Source: SAR116 cluster bacterium AG-321-A13
GTDB lineage: Bacteria; Pseudomonadota; Alphaproteobacteria; Puniceispirillales; Marisalimonadaceae
Direction: 5' to 3'
Assembly (NCBI GenBank): GCA_003283875.1
Contig: QBXD01000011.1
Location: 1 to 35,081 of the forward strand
DNA length: 35,081 bases
The notes beneath the pieces were generated by a model. The model did not search any database. It was not told where the DNA came from and saw nothing but the letters and a program-made list of their open reading frames with translations. Position 1 is the stretch's first letter. Each line of letters opens with the position of its first letter. Made by a program: the position numbers and the translations under genes. Below, in pieces: positions 7,597-15,993 of this stretch.

Positions 7597-8477
7597 AAAT
7601 TTTAAAAGTAATTACCCTACAAAATAAGAAAATCAAATTAGATCTTTTGCCTGAAATTGGTGGAAGAATTAGTAGTTTAATTTTTGACGATTTTCATGTT
7701 TTACGTCCAATACCTCTCCATGATCTAAATTCTATTCATTTGTTTAAAGGTGGGAGTTTCCCATTAGCTCCATTTTCTAATAGAATTAAAAATGCAAAAT
7801 TTAGATTTAATGGATTAGAATATAACTTGAATCAAAATGCTTTTCCACATGCAATTCATGGTCATGGATACTTAAGTGAATGGAGTATTGTAGAACAATC
7901 AAGTTCTTATGTTATTTTAATTTATCGACATGAAGCAGATAAATTCGGTTGGCCTTGGTCATATGAAATAACTCAATCAATTTATTTGACTGCGTTCTCA
8001 TGCAAAATTGAACTAAAACTCCTGAATAATTCAAAAATCATCATGCCTTTTGGATTTGGAATACACCCATTTTTTAATTTTAATGATGAGATTAAATTAA
8101 GATTCAATGCTTCAAGAGAATGGGTAGGACAACCGGAAGATTTTCCAACTAAAACTAAGCCTATAGAAAATAACTTTAATTTTAGAAATGGAAAAGCATT
8201 ATGGAATAATGAAAAAACAGTGTGTTATGAAAATTTTAGTGGAAAGGTTCAAATTATTTGGCCTAATAAAAAGAAAAAAATTACAATGAAAGTGGACAAA
8301 ATTTTCAACCATTTAATCGTCCATGTTCCAAAAGCAGAGGAATATTTTTGTATTGAGCCAGTAAGTCATCCAACTGACGGCTTTAACTTAATGCAAGGAA
8401 AAAAAGAAAATATAGATTGTAAGTTTTTGGGACCAAATGAATACATAAGCGGTTTGATAGAGTTAGATTTAGAATAA
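7593..8477 (+). CDS. Aldose 1-epimerase family protein (GalM-like)
   Basis: GalM-type enzymes interconvert alpha and beta anomers of aldoses in the cytoplasm. The 294-residue protein shows LLPEIGGRISSL near the N-terminus, PLAPFSNRI, HAIHGHGYLSEW (with the paired histidines of the active site), then FGFGIHPFFNF and a late EPVSHPTDGFN segment. This belongs to the broader family that includes L-rhamnose mutarotase-like and YphB-like proteins, so the sugar is not fixed. The start overlaps the dehydratase stop by 4 bp (ATGA), so the two are co-translated. Its stop lies 5 bp from that of the convergent lactonase gene. Together these suggest that an aldose enters the pathway, is oxidised to a lactone and then hydrolysed. 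Confidence 0.87.
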   Translation: MKILKVITLQNKKIKLDLLPEIGGRISSLIFDDFHVLRPIPLHDLNSIHLFKGGSFPLAPFSNRIKNAKFRFNGLEYNLNQNAFPHAIHGHGYLSEWSIVEQSSSYVILIYRHEADKFGWPWSYEITQSIYLTAFSCKIELKLLNNSKIIMPFGFGIHPFFNFNDEIKLRFNASREWVGQPEDFPTKTKPIENNFNFRNGKALWNNEKTVCYENFSGKVQIIWPNKKKKITMKVDKIFNHLIVHVPKAEEYFCIEPVSHPTDGFNLMQGKKENIDCKFLGPNEYISGLIELDLE

Positions 8478-8482
8478 TAGTT

Positions 8483-9379
8483 TTATCCAAAAAAGGGAAA
8501 TTGCATTCCTTTAACTCCAGGAACTTTCAAAGCAAATATTCCACCTGCTAAAGGTTGTTTTTCTTCTGTTCCTTTAGTTATATCTTTTCCAATAGATGTG
8601 ACATATATAATATCTAGATCTTTCCCCCCAAAGGCAATTTTAGTAGGTTTCTCTACTGGCATTTTTATAGTCATATCAATACTGCCCTTTGGTGTAAGTC
8701 TTACTATTTCCCAACCAGAAACTCCAGCCATCCAATAACAACCGTCTGTGTCAACACAACCGCCATCTGGTCTTCCTGCAGTAACCTTAGTATCAAAGAA
8801 AATACGTTTGTTAGACCAAATACCTTCATCTAAATCATAATCATATGTCCATATAGTTCTGATCCAAGGAGCGCTATCAGATATGTAAGCTGTTCTACCT
8901 TCAGGTGAAAAAGCCAAGCCATTAATAGTATGAAAACCTTCCATAGTTTTCTTTGCTCTACCAGACTTATCAAGGCAATAAAGACTACCTCTAGGCTCAG
9001 CATTTATATTTGAACCATTAATTGCCATTGTTCCGGCGTAAAATCTACCCTTTAAGTCAACGGTTCCGTCATTAAATCTATTATCTAAAATATTATTCTC
9101 TGGATTATTTATGAATTTCATACTTTTATCATTTTGGTTTAATTCAAAAAAACCATCAGTAAGAGCTAATATAATATTAAGGTTCTTTTTAATTGCAAAA
9201 CATCCAATTGGTTTACCAACATTTATAGTTTTATTTTTACCATTTATGGGATTGAATTTGTTTAGTTGGCAGTTATTTATATCAACCCAGTAAAGATTTT
9301 GATCTGAAGTTGACCAAATAGGACCTTCTCCCAAATTTGCTTTTATATCTAACACGCAATCTACGTGAATATTGTTCAA
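8483..9379 (-). CDS. SMP-30/gluconolactonase family lactonase
   Basis: A 298-residue six-bladed beta-propeller enzyme that hydrolyses aldonolactones to aldonic acids. The divalent-metal ligands of human SMP-30 (Glu18, Asn154, Asp204) have counterparts at Glu18 (LGEGP), Asn153 (TINGLAFS) and Asp205 (GRPDGG), and the substrate-side RFNDG motif is at 101-105. No signal peptide is seen, so it acts on internal lactone. It is the last gene of the minus-strand set idnD-dctP-dctQ-dctM-lactonase, 39 bp after dctM. The context supports a gluconate- or idonate-type lactone. The exact sugar is not shown. Confidence 0.92.
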   Translation of the reverse strand: MNNIHVDCVLDIKANLGEGPIWSTSDQNLYWVDINNCQLNKFNPINGKNKTINVGKPIGCFAIKKNLNIILALTDGFFELNQNDKSMKFINNPENNILDNRFNDGTVDLKGRFYAGTMAINGSNINAEPRGSLYCLDKSGRAKKTMEGFHTINGLAFSPEGRTAYISDSAPWIRTIWTYDYDLDEGIWSNKRIFFDTKVTAGRPDGGCVDTDGCYWMAGVSGWEIVRLTPKGSIDMTIKMPVEKPTKIAFGGKDLDIIYVTSIGKDITKGTEEKQPLAGGIFALKVPGVKGMQFPFFG

Positions 9380-9418
9380 TTTGTTTTCTCCAAAATTACA
9401 AAAATTTAAATAAGATAA

Positions 9419-10699
9419 CTATTTTATTAAATTTGGTAAAGTTAAGGATATAGCAGGTATAAAAGTAGTAAGCATAAGTGCAATAAAGATTGCAAAATAA
9501 AATGGCCAAATTGTTTTTACAACTCGTTCAATTGGTACTTTACCAATTGCACAGCCGACAAAAAGACAGGCACCTACTGGAGGTGTACATAAACCAAGCC
9601 CTAAGTTCATCATCAATACCATACCAAATTGAAGGGGATCCATCCCTAAAGATACAGCTAATGGTAAAAAAATTGGCGTGCAAATTAGGATCAATGCAGC
9701 CATATCCATAATCATTCCCAAGACTAATAACATTATGTTTATCATCAATAAAATAACAATAGGATTACTTGATATACCATTCATAAAGGTTATCATTTGG
9801 GATGGAACTTGATAAAAAGTTAACATGTAACCAAAAGCAGATGCACTAGCAACTAGTATCATAACCATAGATGTAGTCTTAACTGAATTAATCACAGCAA
9901 TTTTAAAATTTTCCCAAGTTAAAGCCCTGTAAACAAAAACTGTAACTAGGAAAGCATAAAGAGTCCCAAATGCACCTGATTCTGTTACTGTAAAAATACC
10001 TGATAATACTCCACCCACTATTATAACTGCAGTAAATAGTCCTGGTAGTGCAGTCACAAAATGTAAAAACAGAGCATAGTATCCCGGAAAAACTTCTGAT
10101 TTGTAACCTCTTTGAACAGCCACCAAGTAAGCAACTAAAGCCAAACAAACACACATGACAACGCCTGGTATTATTCCAGATAAAAAGAGTTGAGTGATTG
10201 ACACCCCACCGCCAGTCGCAACAGCAAATAAAATCATATTGTGGCTAGGGGGTATCATGATGCCTGCAATAGAAGAGGTGACAGTTACATTTACCGCGTA
10301 GTCTTCGTCATATCCTTTTTCTTTCATCACTGGAATTAATATTGAACCAAGAGCTGAAACGTCGGCAACTGCTGATCCTGAAATTCCTCCAAAAAGCATA
10401 GATGCAAAAACGTTCACGACACCAAGACCTCCTCTTACAGCACCAACTGCAGAGGAGGCTAATCTAACTAACCTTACTGCTATACCTCCATGGAACATTA
10501 ATTCGCCTGCGAAAATAAAAAAAGGAATGGCAAGTAAAGAAAAAACATTTATTCCAGATATAATTCTTTGAAAAGCAATAATTAGGGGTAATCCCTCGAA
10601 GTAGAATGCTGACACTGCCCCAATGCCGAGAGCAAAGGCTACAGGAACTCCAATAACCACTCCAAAAGCAAAAATTCCCATCATTATTAATAAGCCCAT
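9419..10699 (-). CDS. dctM: TRAP transporter large permease DctM
   Basis: This 426-residue membrane protein has about a dozen hydrophobic segments and the DctM signatures: FAGELMFHGGIAVRLVRLA near the N-terminus, then FGGISGSAVADVSALGSILIP, IPPSHNMI and, near the C-terminus, GLCTPPVGACLFVG. DctM is the ion-coupled channel subunit of tripartite ATP-independent periplasmic transporters and moves a carboxylate bound by DctP, normally with sodium. A Shine-Dalgarno-like GAGGTAG precedes the ATG. The gene follows dctQ by 10 bp and precedes the lactonase. Sugar acids are the probable cargo, given the idn genes on the same strand. Confidence 0.95.
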   Translation of the reverse strand: MGLLIMMGIFAFGVVIGVPVAFALGIGAVSAFYFEGLPLIIAFQRIISGINVFSLLAIPFFIFAGELMFHGGIAVRLVRLASSAVGAVRGGLGVVNVFASMLFGGISGSAVADVSALGSILIPVMKEKGYDEDYAVNVTVTSSIAGIMIPPSHNMILFAVATGGGVSITQLFLSGIIPGVVMCVCLALVAYLVAVQRGYKSEVFPGYYALFLHFVTALPGLFTAVIIVGGVLSGIFTVTESGAFGTLYAFLVTVFVYRALTWENFKIAVINSVKTTSMVMILVASASAFGYMLTFYQVPSQMITFMNGISSNPIVILLMINIMLLVLGMIMDMAALILICTPIFLPLAVSLGMDPLQFGMVLMMNLGLGLCTPPVGACLFVGCAIGKVPIERVVKTIWPFYFAIFIALMLTTFIPAISLTLPNLIK

Positions 10700-10709
10700 A
10701 TTTTCTACC

Positions 10710-11132
10710 TCATTTAGGCTTGATATTCTTAGTAATGGTACCCTTATAATTTAACAAATGACCAATCGAAAAAAGTAAAATTAATCCTCCACAAATCATA
10801 ATAGGGACTGCTCTTAGCCCCTCTGGAATATGAATTAAAGGAATTTGTGTACTCCATTTGAAAACAACTAATTTATAACTATATACCATCATAACATAAC
10901 CAAATATCATGAGCATAAAATGAGTTGTAAAGTCAAAAATAATTTTTAATACAATAGGCATTCTGTCTCTAAAGTAGGATACTCCTAAATGTGTTCTTTT
11001 GTGAATTCCTATAGCTGCTCCTAAAAAACCAATTAGGACTACAAGCAAAAGAGAAACTTGTTCTACCCATGTTGGTGTAGAGTTTAGAACATATCTTCCA
11101 TAAACTAACCAGCTGAAAATTACTGTCATCAC
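10710..11132 (-). CDS. dctQ: TRAP transporter small permease DctQ (start probably frameshifted)
   Basis: DctQ is the small membrane subunit that pairs with DctM. As given, from GTG at 11132, the protein has 140 residues and lacks most of its first membrane span. The family motif RYVLNSTPTWVEQ and the later spans are clear. Reading upstream in the same frame adds 36 codons that look like a real DctQ N-terminus (INKKSLKLLEIYNTLLEKIA, then a hydrophobic run), but no ATG, GTG or TTG is in that frame. An ATG at 11241-11239 would be in frame if the G run starting there had three rather than four bases, giving a 176-residue protein of normal DctQ length. A sequencing indel or a true frameshift is likely. 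Confidence 0.85.
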   Translation of the reverse strand: MMTVIFSWLVYGRYVLNSTPTWVEQVSLLLVVLIGFLGAAIGIHKRTHLGVSYFRDRMPIVLKIIFDFTTHFMLMIFGYVMMVYSYKLVVFKWSTQIPLIHIPEGLRAVPIMICGGLILLFSIGHLLNYKGTITKNIKPK

Positions 11133-11260
11133 AATCAGAGCAAATCCAGTTACAATATTACAAACGTAAGCAATTTTTTCTAGTAGGGTATTATAAATTT
11201 CTAATAATTTAAGAGATTTTTTATTGATAATTAATCCCCATTAAATATTTGTCAGATTTG

Positions 11261-11289
11261 TTATTGGCCATATTAAATATGGCCAATAA
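11261..11289 (-). promoter_or_regulatory. Intercistronic hairpin between dctP and dctQ
   Basis: A perfect 13-bp inverted repeat (TTATTGGCCATAT / ATATGGCCAATAA) with a 3-base loop starts 11 bp after the dctP stop. No run of T follows on the minus strand, so it is a weak terminator candidate. It more likely shields the dctP message from 3' decay, so that more binding protein than permease is made. That role is inferred from position. Confidence 0.7.
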
Positions 11290-11299
11290 AATTAAAGTT

Positions 11300-12286
11300 T
11301 TATTTAGTATTTTTAATTAAGTTTACCAATGGAACTAAATCAGGATTCGCTGACAAGTATTTTGTGTGAACAGGCTTCATAGCGTCCATGAAAGCTTGCT
11401 TATTTGGAATTTCATTAAATTTAACCCCAGCTTTCATTACTTTATCACGGCTAGAAATAGCTCTTTTTTCCCACAAAGCTCTTTGTAATTCTGCAGATTC
11501 TCTTGCAGCTTCCTTTACAGCTTTTTTATTTTTAGCAGATAAGTTATTATAAACTTTATCATTTATACATACACATTCAGGTATAATTAAATGTTGAGAA
11601 AGTGAATAATATTTTGCTACTTCAAAATGGCCTGTTGATTCATAAGAAGGCCAATTATTTTCAGCTCCATCAACCACACCGGTTTTCAGTGATTGAAAAA
11701 CTTCAGAAAAAGCCATCGGTGATGGATTCCCTCCCAAAGCAGAAATCATTCCTGAGTATAGGTCGTTATTCATAACTCTTACTTTTAACCCTTTTACGTC
11801 TGATGGCTTCATAATTGGTTTTTTAGAATTGTAGAATGAACGGGCTCCTGAGTCATACCAAGCGAGCGCAACTATTCCTATTTTTTCCATCCCAGCACTA
11901 ATTTTGTCTCCTGCAGCACCATCTAAAGCTCTATGCATATGACCCATGTCCTTAAATATAAAAGGCAATGAAACTACGTTTGCCTCTGCAGCCATAGGCC
12001 CTATTGGACCAAGATTGAAGTTACCAATAGCTAGTCCTCCTACTCTAACTTGTTCAATAGCATCAGGTTGATTTCCCAATACGCCAGAATGAAACATTTT
12101 TAATGTAATCTCGCCACCAGTTTTTTCCTTTAACAATTCGGCAAACTTGTCCATAGCTACAGTATTTGGATAACCTGGTTTATGAATATTCCATCCACGC
12201 CATTCTTCTGCTATAGCAGTTATTGATAAGGTTGAGGCAACAGCCAACGCTGATACACCTAAAATTATTTTTTTTAAATTTTTCAT
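11300..12286 (-). CDS. dctP: TRAP transporter substrate-binding protein DctP
   Basis: The 328-residue protein begins with a Sec signal peptide (MKNLKKIILGVSALAVASTL, with cleavage probably after the AIA at 24-26) and continues as a DctP-family binding protein. Recognisable parts are GYPNTVAMDKFAELLKEKTGG, LPFIF (107-111) and LKVRVMNN with the carboxylate-clamping Arg170, followed by VVDGAENNWPSYES. DctP proteins bind organic acids in the periplasm; the arginine pairs with the substrate carboxylate. A strong GGGGAG lies about 6 bp before the ATG. It sits between idnD and dctQ, so a sugar acid such as idonate or gluconate is the likely ligand. A hairpin follows the stop. Confidence 0.95.
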   Translation of the reverse strand: MKNLKKIILGVSALAVASTLSITAIAEEWRGWNIHKPGYPNTVAMDKFAELLKEKTGGEITLKMFHSGVLGNQPDAIEQVRVGGLAIGNFNLGPIGPMAAEANVVSLPFIFKDMGHMHRALDGAAGDKISAGMEKIGIVALAWYDSGARSFYNSKKPIMKPSDVKGLKVRVMNNDLYSGMISALGGNPSPMAFSEVFQSLKTGVVDGAENNWPSYESTGHFEVAKYYSLSQHLIIPECVCINDKVYNNLSAKNKKAVKEAARESAELQRALWEKRAISSRDKVMKAGVKFNEIPNKQAFMDAMKPVHTKYLSANPDLVPLVNLIKNTK

Positions 12287-12393
12287 TTCAACTCCCCTAT
12301 GAAAATTAATCTCTTATGGTGCGTTTGAAATGGTAAAGAAGTCAACCTTTAATAATCTTATTCATTCAAATTAATTAAACTGAACATATAAAA

Positions 12394-13425
12394 CTAGAAT
12401 ATTAATTGAACCTTCATACTATTTTCTTTTTCATTCATTGCAATTTTGAAACCTTGTTCGGCGTTTTGAAAAGGAATACTGTGAGTAATAAGAGGTTTAA
12501 CATCAATTAGTTTCTTTTTCATCATCTTGACAGCTAATTCAAACTCCGAATGAAATCTAAATGATCCTTTAATATTCAATTCTTTAGTTGTCACGGAAAC
12601 TAATGGCATAAGAATATCCCCTCCCAATCCTAGTTGTATAAGAGTACCTTTTGGTTTTAAACACTTAACAGCATCATCTATACCTGAGGCAGAGCCAGAG
12701 CATTCAATTGCAAGATCAAAATAACCTTTCCCAACTTGAAATTTTTCAATTTGAAGAAAGTTTTTTGAAGTATTTATAACTTTGTCTGCTCCTACTAAAT
12801 TTGAAAATTCTAGAGCCTTATCTGAAATATCTGTAACTATTATTTCTTCTGCTCCTGCACGTCTCGCTGATAAAACACCAAGTGTCCCAATAGGACCAGA
12901 TCCAATTATTAAGACTTTTTTTCCAAAAATATCTCCTGCTTGTTTTATGGCATGAAGACAAACTGCTAGCGGTTCTGCCATTGCCGCTTCTTCTGGCGAT
13001 AGACCGTCTGCTACTACACATTGATAATCCTCCGCAATTAGTCTTTCCCTAAAAGCACCTTGAATATGAGGAAAGGGCATTGCAGAGCCATAAAATTGCA
13101 TGTTTATGCAATGGTTCTGGTTGCCTTCTAAACAGAATATACATTTATTACACGGCCTAGATGGCGATACTGAAACAAGTTGTCCAATAGATAAGTTAGT
13201 TACTTTTGATCCTAATTTAGTAACATGGCCAGATACTTCATGTCCTAATACCATAGGTTCCTTTAGCTTAATGTGGCCAAACCCACCGTGTTTATAATAG
13301 TGGAGATCAGTTCCACAAATACCGCCGGTTGCAATAGAAACTTCAACTTGATTAGAAGACATTTTTCCCAATGGATAATCGTCTATTCTTAAGTCCATAG
13401 CCCCGTGAATCTTTATTGATTTCAT
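12394..13425 (-). CDS. idnD: L-idonate 5-dehydrogenase-like zinc alcohol dehydrogenase
   Basis: A 343-residue medium-chain dehydrogenase. Catalytic zinc ligands are Cys37, His62 and Glu63 (GHE), with Glu151; the structural zinc site is Cys92, Cys95, Cys98 and Cys106. The cofactor loop is GSGPIG (175-180). Several segments match my memory of E. coli IdnD: GGICGTDLHYY, PMVLGHEV, FYGSAMPFPH and GSFRFHSEF. IdnD oxidises L-idonate to 5-ketogluconate with NAD(P). The gene heads the minus-strand set with dctPQM and the lactonase, and is divergent from idnO, the next enzyme, across 113 bp. That pairing raises confidence beyond the fold alone. Related sorbitol or threonine dehydrogenases are less likely. 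Confidence 0.88.
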   Translation of the reverse strand: MKSIKIHGAMDLRIDDYPLGKMSSNQVEVSIATGGICGTDLHYYKHGGFGHIKLKEPMVLGHEVSGHVTKLGSKVTNLSIGQLVSVSPSRPCNKCIFCLEGNQNHCINMQFYGSAMPFPHIQGAFRERLIAEDYQCVVADGLSPEEAAMAEPLAVCLHAIKQAGDIFGKKVLIIGSGPIGTLGVLSARRAGAEEIIVTDISDKALEFSNLVGADKVINTSKNFLQIEKFQVGKGYFDLAIECSGSASGIDDAVKCLKPKGTLIQLGLGGDILMPLVSVTTKELNIKGSFRFHSEFELAVKMMKKKLIDVKPLITHSIPFQNAEQGFKIAMNEKENSMKVQLIF

Positions 13426-13538
13426 ATCTATTATCCCGCATTCGAAATTAAGATTTTAAAGTTAAATTTTTGAAAGATGATTAGCAATATTTTTATTATT
13501 TATATATATTTTACTTTTATTTTACTTGGAGATAGTGA

Positions 13539-14309
13539 ATGAGTTCTGGAACAGAATTATTTAACCTAAAAGGTAAAAGAGCTCTTATAACAGGTTCATC
13601 TCAAGGAATAGGTTTCGCTTTAGCCAAAGGACTTGATGAAGCTGGCGCAGAAATTATTTTAAATGGAAGGAATAAAGAAAAATTAGATAAAGCAGCAAAA
13701 GCTCTTACCCCACAAAATAATTTGCATCAATTATCTTTTGATGTTACTGACAAAAATGAGATTGATAATGTTATTAATAAATTTGAAAACGAAATAGGTT
13801 CAATTGAAATATTAGTAAATAATGCTGGAATGCAACATCGAACACCGCTTGAAGATTTTCCACCTGAAATATTTGAACAATTATTAAAAACAAATATTTC
13901 ATCTGTTTTTAATGTAAGCCAAGTAGTGGCAAGGCATATGATCAAAAGGGGATCAGGAAAAATTATTAACATTGCGAGTGTTCAAACTTTATTAGCAAGA
14001 CCTGGTATTGCTCCTTACACAGCAACTAAGGGTGCTGTTGGAAATCTTACTAAAGGAATGGCAACAGATTGGGCAAAACATGGACTTCAATGTAATGCTA
14101 TTGCTCCAGGTTATTTTGATACACCTTTGAATGCTGCACTGGTGTCTGATAAAGATTTTACTTCTTGGTTAAAAAAAAGAACACCTGCAGGTAGGTGGGG
14201 CAAAGTTGAAGAGTTAGTTGGTGCTAGTATATTTTTAAGTTCTGATGCATCTAACTTTGTTAATGGGCACATACTTTATGTTGATGGCGGTATTACCGCC
14301 TCTTTATAA
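13539..14309 (+). CDS. idnO: Gluconate 5-dehydrogenase-like SDR
   Basis: This 256-residue classical short-chain dehydrogenase has the cofactor motif GSSQGIG (19-25), NNAG (94-97) and catalytic Ser147, Tyr160 and Lys164. It resembles E. coli IdnO along its length, including IAPGYFDTPLNAALV, LKKRTPAGRWGKVEELVGA and FVNGHILYVDGG. IdnO reduces 5-ketogluconate to D-gluconate in the cytoplasm. A GGAG sits 7 bp before the ATG. It lies divergent from idnD, so the promoters in 13426-13538 probably share control. With idnD it would turn L-idonate into D-gluconate, for dehydration or phosphorylation. Other SDR substrates cannot be excluded. Confidence 0.88.
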   Translation: MSSGTELFNLKGKRALITGSSQGIGFALAKGLDEAGAEIILNGRNKEKLDKAAKALTPQNNLHQLSFDVTDKNEIDNVINKFENEIGSIEILVNNAGMQHRTPLEDFPPEIFEQLLKTNISSVFNVSQVVARHMIKRGSGKIINIASVQTLLARPGIAPYTATKGAVGNLTKGMATDWAKHGLQCNAIAPGYFDTPLNAALVSDKDFTSWLKKRTPAGRWGKVEELVGASIFLSSDASNFVNGHILYVDGGITASL

Positions 14310-14389
14310 ATAAAATACAAAAAAGTCTTCAAGCATATTTTTGAGAATTGGAAATTTGCATATTTGCCCTTAAAACAGTTTTGAGCTTC

Positions 14390-15196
14390 TTAATCTGCAT
14401 TAGGGAAAAAAAGTTGTTTTCCTTTCAATTTAAAGTTTTCAATAACTTTTTGTCCTCTTTTTGATAAGAGCCAACTAATAAATTTATTAGCGTTTTTAAA
14501 TTTTACATTTGGACAACTTGACGGGTTAACCATCGTAATCCCATATTGATTAAATAACGCTTTATTTTTTTCAGCTATAATACGTAAGTTATCTTTATTG
14601 TTAAAATTAATCCATGATGCTCTGTCACTTAATGTATATGCATCCATACCACTTGCTAAATTAAGAGTTGTTCCCATCCCAGAACCTGTTTCTCTGTACC
14701 ATTTTCCAGAGAATTTAATTGGCTTTAATTTAGCTTTGTCCCATATACTTATTTCTTTAAAATGGGTTCCAGAGTCATCGCCTCTTGATATAAAAATTGA
14801 GGATGTGGTAAAAATTTTTGTAAAAGATGTAATAGGGTCATCAGTTAAATTTATTTTAGCAGGATTTTCTTTTGGTCCAACTATGATGAAATCATTGTAC
14901 ATTAAATTATATCTCTTAAGGCCAAATCCATTTTTAACAAATTTTAACTCTCTTTTTTTTGCATGTACTATTAGTACATCTCCGTCACAATTAGCCGCAT
15001 TTTTCAGTGCAGCGCCAGTGCCAACTGATACAACATGAGCAACTACATTTATCTCTGATTTAATAATTGGGAGTATGTACTCATAGAATCCAGAGTTATA
15101 GGTTGAAGTTGTTGATTGAACTATTAATGAGTTATCCCCTGAGCAGATCCTTGGAAATAATAAAAACGAGAGAATAAATAGATTTATTCTAAACAT
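14390..15196 (-). CDS. tupA: Tungstate ABC transporter substrate-binding protein TupA
   Basis: A 268-residue exported binding protein with a signal peptide of about 20 residues. It carries the TupA hallmarks TTSTYNSG (29-36), VGTGAAL (58-64), the MYNDFIIVGP block (99-108) and SRGDDSGTHFKE (137-148), which form the oxyanion pocket. The TTTS/TTST and SRGDDSGTH motifs separate TupA from ModA. It delivers tungstate to TupBC. Unusually it is not in an operon with them: tupA is on the minus strand, divergent from tupB, and converges on idnO. The 89-bp gap between tupA and tupB holds repeated half-sites that look like a shared operator. Confidence 0.93.
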   Translation of the reverse strand: MFRINLFILSFLLFPRICSGDNSLIVQSTTSTYNSGFYEYILPIIKSEINVVAHVVSVGTGAALKNAANCDGDVLIVHAKKRELKFVKNGFGLKRYNLMYNDFIIVGPKENPAKINLTDDPITSFTKIFTTSSIFISRGDDSGTHFKEISIWDKAKLKPIKFSGKWYRETGSGMGTTLNLASGMDAYTLSDRASWINFNNKDNLRIIAEKNKALFNQYGITMVNPSSCPNVKFKNANKFISWLLSKRGQKVIENFKLKGKQLFFPNAD

Positions 15197-15220
15197 ATTT
15201 TGCCTAACTAATATAACGTA

Positions 15221-15258
15221 AAAATTGCAATTGTTGTAATTTTCACATAAAATTGCAG
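15221..15258. promoter_or_regulatory. Candidate operator: three AAAATTGCAA-like half-sites between tupA and tupB
   Basis: AAAATTGCAA (15221-15230) is followed after TTG by TTGTAATTTT (15234-15243), which is its inverted copy with one mismatch. AAAATTGCAG (15249-15258) is a third copy in the first orientation. All lie in the 89-bp divergent gap between tupA and tupB. A nearby ATATAACG at 15211-15218 resembles the half-site I recall for E. coli ModE. A Mo/W-responsive repressor binding here would control both tup units. Confidence 0.5.
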
Positions 15259-15285
15259 TCTAAAACATAATAAATCAATAATAAT

Positions 15286-15993
15286 ATGAATATTTTATTA
15301 GATGCATTTGCGAAATCATTTGAGTTAGTTTTTACTCTTAATGAAGATTTATTTGAAATATTACTACTTTCTTTAAAAGTGAGCGGTATTTCATTACTTC
15401 TTTCTTGTTTAATTGGTTTGCCATTAGGAACTTTTTTAGCCATTAAGAGTTTTTGGGGTAAGGACGCATTTTTAGTTCTATTTAATACTATGATGGGGTT
15501 ACCGCCAGTTGTTGTTGGATTAATTGTTTATTTACTAGTTTCAAGGTCTGGGCCATTCGGCTGGCTGGGCATTTTATATACTCCAACTGCAATGATAATC
15601 GCTCAGATAATATTAATAACTCCAATTATAGTTTCGTTAACCTCTCAAATTATAGAAGAAATTAGTCAAGAATATAAGTCTCTTTTTGCTTCTCTGGTAG
15701 TACCATCTCATAAAGCGATCATAGCGTATCTTTTTGATGCTAGATATTCGATACTTACAGTAGTTTTAGCCGGATTTGGTAGAGCTATATCAGAAGTTGG
15801 AGCTGTTATAATTGTAGGTGGAAATATTGATCACTTAACTAGGGTTATGACGACAACAATAGCATTAGAAACTTCTAAAGGTAATTTGTCTCTAGCATTA
15901 GCTTTGGGAATAATTCTTCTATCAATTGCATTAACTACAAACTTTATTTTAATTCGTCTAAAGATTAGTGCGAAAAGAAGAATGTATGTATAA
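15286..15993 (+). CDS. tupB: Tungstate ABC transporter permease TupB
   Basis: This 235-residue BPD-type permease has about five or six membrane spans. The region LLSLKVSGISLLLSCLIGLPLG starts near residue 27 and is quoted here only in part; later GLPPVVVGLIVYLL and, in the ATPase-contact loop, AGFGRAISEVGAVIIVGGN are typical of TupB and WtpB. It forms the channel for tungstate. The ATG follows a weak purine-rich sequence. The tupC ATG at 15986 lies inside its last codons, giving an 8-bp overlap and translational coupling. The length fits TupB (about 230 residues). Confidence 0.93.
   Translation: MNILLDAFAKSFELVFTLNEDLFEILLLSLKVSGISLLLSCLIGLPLGTFLAIKSFWGKDAFLVLFNTMMGLPPVVVGLIVYLLVSRSGPFGWLGILYTPTAMIIAQIILITPIIVSLTSQIIEEISQEYKSLFASLVVPSHKAIIAYLFDARYSILTVVLAGFGRAISEVGAVIIVGGNIDHLTRVMTTTIALETSKGNLSLALALGIILLSIALTTNFILIRLKISAKRRMYV

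Noticed and set aside
14369-14385. Possible stem CTTAAAAC/GTTTTGAG between idnO and tupA
   Set aside because: The loop is too short without opening the inner pairs, there is a wobble pair, and no T run follows.
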